Source: CAZQEC01 sp964591565
Lineage (GTDB): Bacteria > Patescibacteriota > UBA1384 > CAJBMM01
Assembly: GCA_964591565.1 (NCBI GenBank)
Contig: CAZQEC010000004.1
Coordinates: 1-40,652, forward strand
DNA: 40,652 bases
Direction of reading: 5' to 3'
The translations under genes were made by a program, and so were the position numbers. Below are positions 39,861 through 40,652 of this stretch, piece by piece; the first letter of the stretch is position 1, and each line of letters opens with the position of its first letter. The notes beneath the pieces were generated by a model that was not told where the DNA came from, made no database searches, and worked only from the letters and a program-made list of their open reading frames with translations.

Positions 39861-40652
39861 ATGGACATGAACACTGCGATCGTCCTTGCGGCGATCATTA
39901 TCGGAGTCGCATTGCTCGTTTTTCGGTTTGCACCGCGGCGGGCTACCGCTACAGCGGCGGTCGCTGCCAACAATGATGCGTCGCACAGCACGCGTTTGGA
40001 TCCGACCGCCAGACCAGCTGTTCAGATAGACACTGTTTTTGCGGCGGCAGGGTTTGGTGGTGATCTCCCAGATCTTGGTGAGATCCAGCGACAGTCGGTT
40101 GGTGAGGAGACGCTAAGAGGAATGCAGTTTGTGGACGGCGGCTATGTGATAAGGCGGAAGAAGGTTCGCACATTCATGCCGGCCGACGACGTTATGCACA
40201 TTAGTGCGCCGACCATTGTCCTCACTGGAGGAGGGCGCTCTATCTCTGTAGACCCGAGTCGGTATACAGAGGATCGTGGTGTTGGATCTCGAGGACGAGA
40301 GTCCGACGACAAGGAGGGCCACATAGACGATAAAGGATATAGCGGCAAGGGTGGTTCACCCAACAAGGGTGAACTTACTACCGCGAAGTCTGACGAGATC
40401 AAAAAGGATGATTCACCGGCAAAGAAGCCGGATGGTTCGCCGGCGAAGACCGTTACCACTGCGGAGATTGCACTGGGCGGCTTGCCGCGTGAGGTAACGC
40501 CACAAGACGTCAAAGCCCTCGTCGAGGGTAGTGGCGGAGTTGTCAAAAGCTTTCAAATGGGCAAAGGTGGCGTAGCCACCGTGACCATTGAAGGCAATCC
40601 GGGGTACGCTCGTGGTGTTGCCAAGAAGATCGAGGGACAGGAGCTGAAAGGT
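39861..40652 (+). CDS. Membrane-anchored protein with possible RRM-like domain (partial)
   Basis: 264 codons are open from ATG 39861 to the window end; AAAGGAG lies eight bases upstream. Residues about 5-22 (AIVLAAIIIGVALLVF) are a membrane anchor followed by PRR. The middle has a compact part with RRKKVRTFMPADDVMHIS and TIVLTGGGRSISVDPS, then a long hydrophilic Lys/Asp/Gly/Ser stretch. From about 200 on, AEIALGGLPREVTPQDVKAL, then GGVATVTIEGNPGYARGVAK and IEGQELKG follow the beta-alpha-beta-beta-alpha rhythm of RNA-recognition motifs, though RNP aromatic residues are missing. Cotranscribed with the preceding secreted protein. Confidence 0.7.
   Translation, partial: MDMNTAIVLAAIIIGVALLVFRFAPRRATATAAVAANNDASHSTRLDPTARPAVQIDTVFAAAGFGGDLPDLGEIQRQSVGEETLRGMQFVDGGYVIRRKKVRTFMPADDVMHISAPTIVLTGGGRSISVDPSRYTEDRGVGSRGRESDDKEGHIDDKGYSGKGGSPNKGELTTAKSDEIKKDDSPAKKPDGSPAKTVTTAEIALGGLPREVTPQDVKALVEGSGGVVKSFQMGKGGVATVTIEGNPGYARGVAKKIEGQELKG

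Noticed and set aside
1..40652. tRNA or rRNA genes
   Set aside because: I looked for T-arm GTTCRA motifs with matching acceptor stems and CCA and found none convincing; a tRNAscan run would be decisive.

Overview
The window looks like part of a small-genome bacterium of the Candidate Phyla Radiation (Patescibacteria). The evidence is compact housekeeping genes packed on one strand, a eukaryote-like (type 2) isoleucyl-tRNA synthetase, a very short Mfd-like translocase, LPxTG and DUF11 surface proteins, and many dispersed low-complexity and palindromic intergenic repeats. A peptide release factor 2 gene is present and many genes stop at TGA, so UGA is a normal stop here; the recoding lineages (Gracilibacteria, Absconditabacteria) are excluded. 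I cannot fix the class. Ten N at 5447-5456 mark a scaffold gap, so adjacency across it is not proven.

Layout. 1-907: a minus-strand operon of two lipoproteins with a long structured leader. 1080-2298: trpS, preceded by two tiny ORFs and hairpins that imitate the start of trpS itself. 2409-5437: a DUF559 nuclease-like gene between inverted repeats, then a two-permease plus ATPase ABC exporter. 5470-5883: RNase HI. 5998-6660 (minus): membrane-anchored or secreted unknown. 6988-12932: ileS, rodA, then rplU-secE-nusG-rplK under one promoter. 13195-13480: a compact minus-strand RNA gene with consensus promoter, interleaved stems (pseudoknot) and a terminator. 13480-16097: short mfd-like gene followed directly by a REP/RAYT mobile element. 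16141-20993: small zinc-ribbon gene, dprA, a second minus-strand RNA unit, topA, recR and an acidic zinc-ribbon protein. 21117-25611: isolated unknown gene (minus), cysS, aquaporin, dusB, an orphan LuxR-type HTH. 25751-28370: a promoter-driven structured RNA, then two secreted proteins, one with collagen-like repeats. 28446-32068: two tandem paralogous DUF11 surface proteins, the second with an LPPTG sorting signal. 32223-38938: prfB, a HELSH membrane protease, ybaB, pth, rplA, L10 leader with attenuator, rplJ-rplL and tgt. 38951-40652: another secreted collagen-like protein and a membrane-anchored protein with a possible RRM-like C-terminus, cut by the window end.

Two kinds of sequence are mixed. 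The core genes (translation, cell wall, repair) are co-directional and often share transcripts. The accessory genes (lipoproteins, secreted and collagen-like proteins, HTH, unknowns) mostly sit alone, several with a near-consensus TTGACA-N15 to N18-TACAAT/TAATAT promoter or a strong intrinsic terminator or both, and they look GC-richer. Several repeat families run through the window: a REP-like family linked to the RAYT transposase, a palindrome centred on CACCTCGGAGGTG, and others. Some have entered genes in frame (tgt, probably ileS) or supply stop codons (mfd, RAYT, dusB). The most novel signals are the trpS-mimicking leader and the pseudoknotted orphan RNA.
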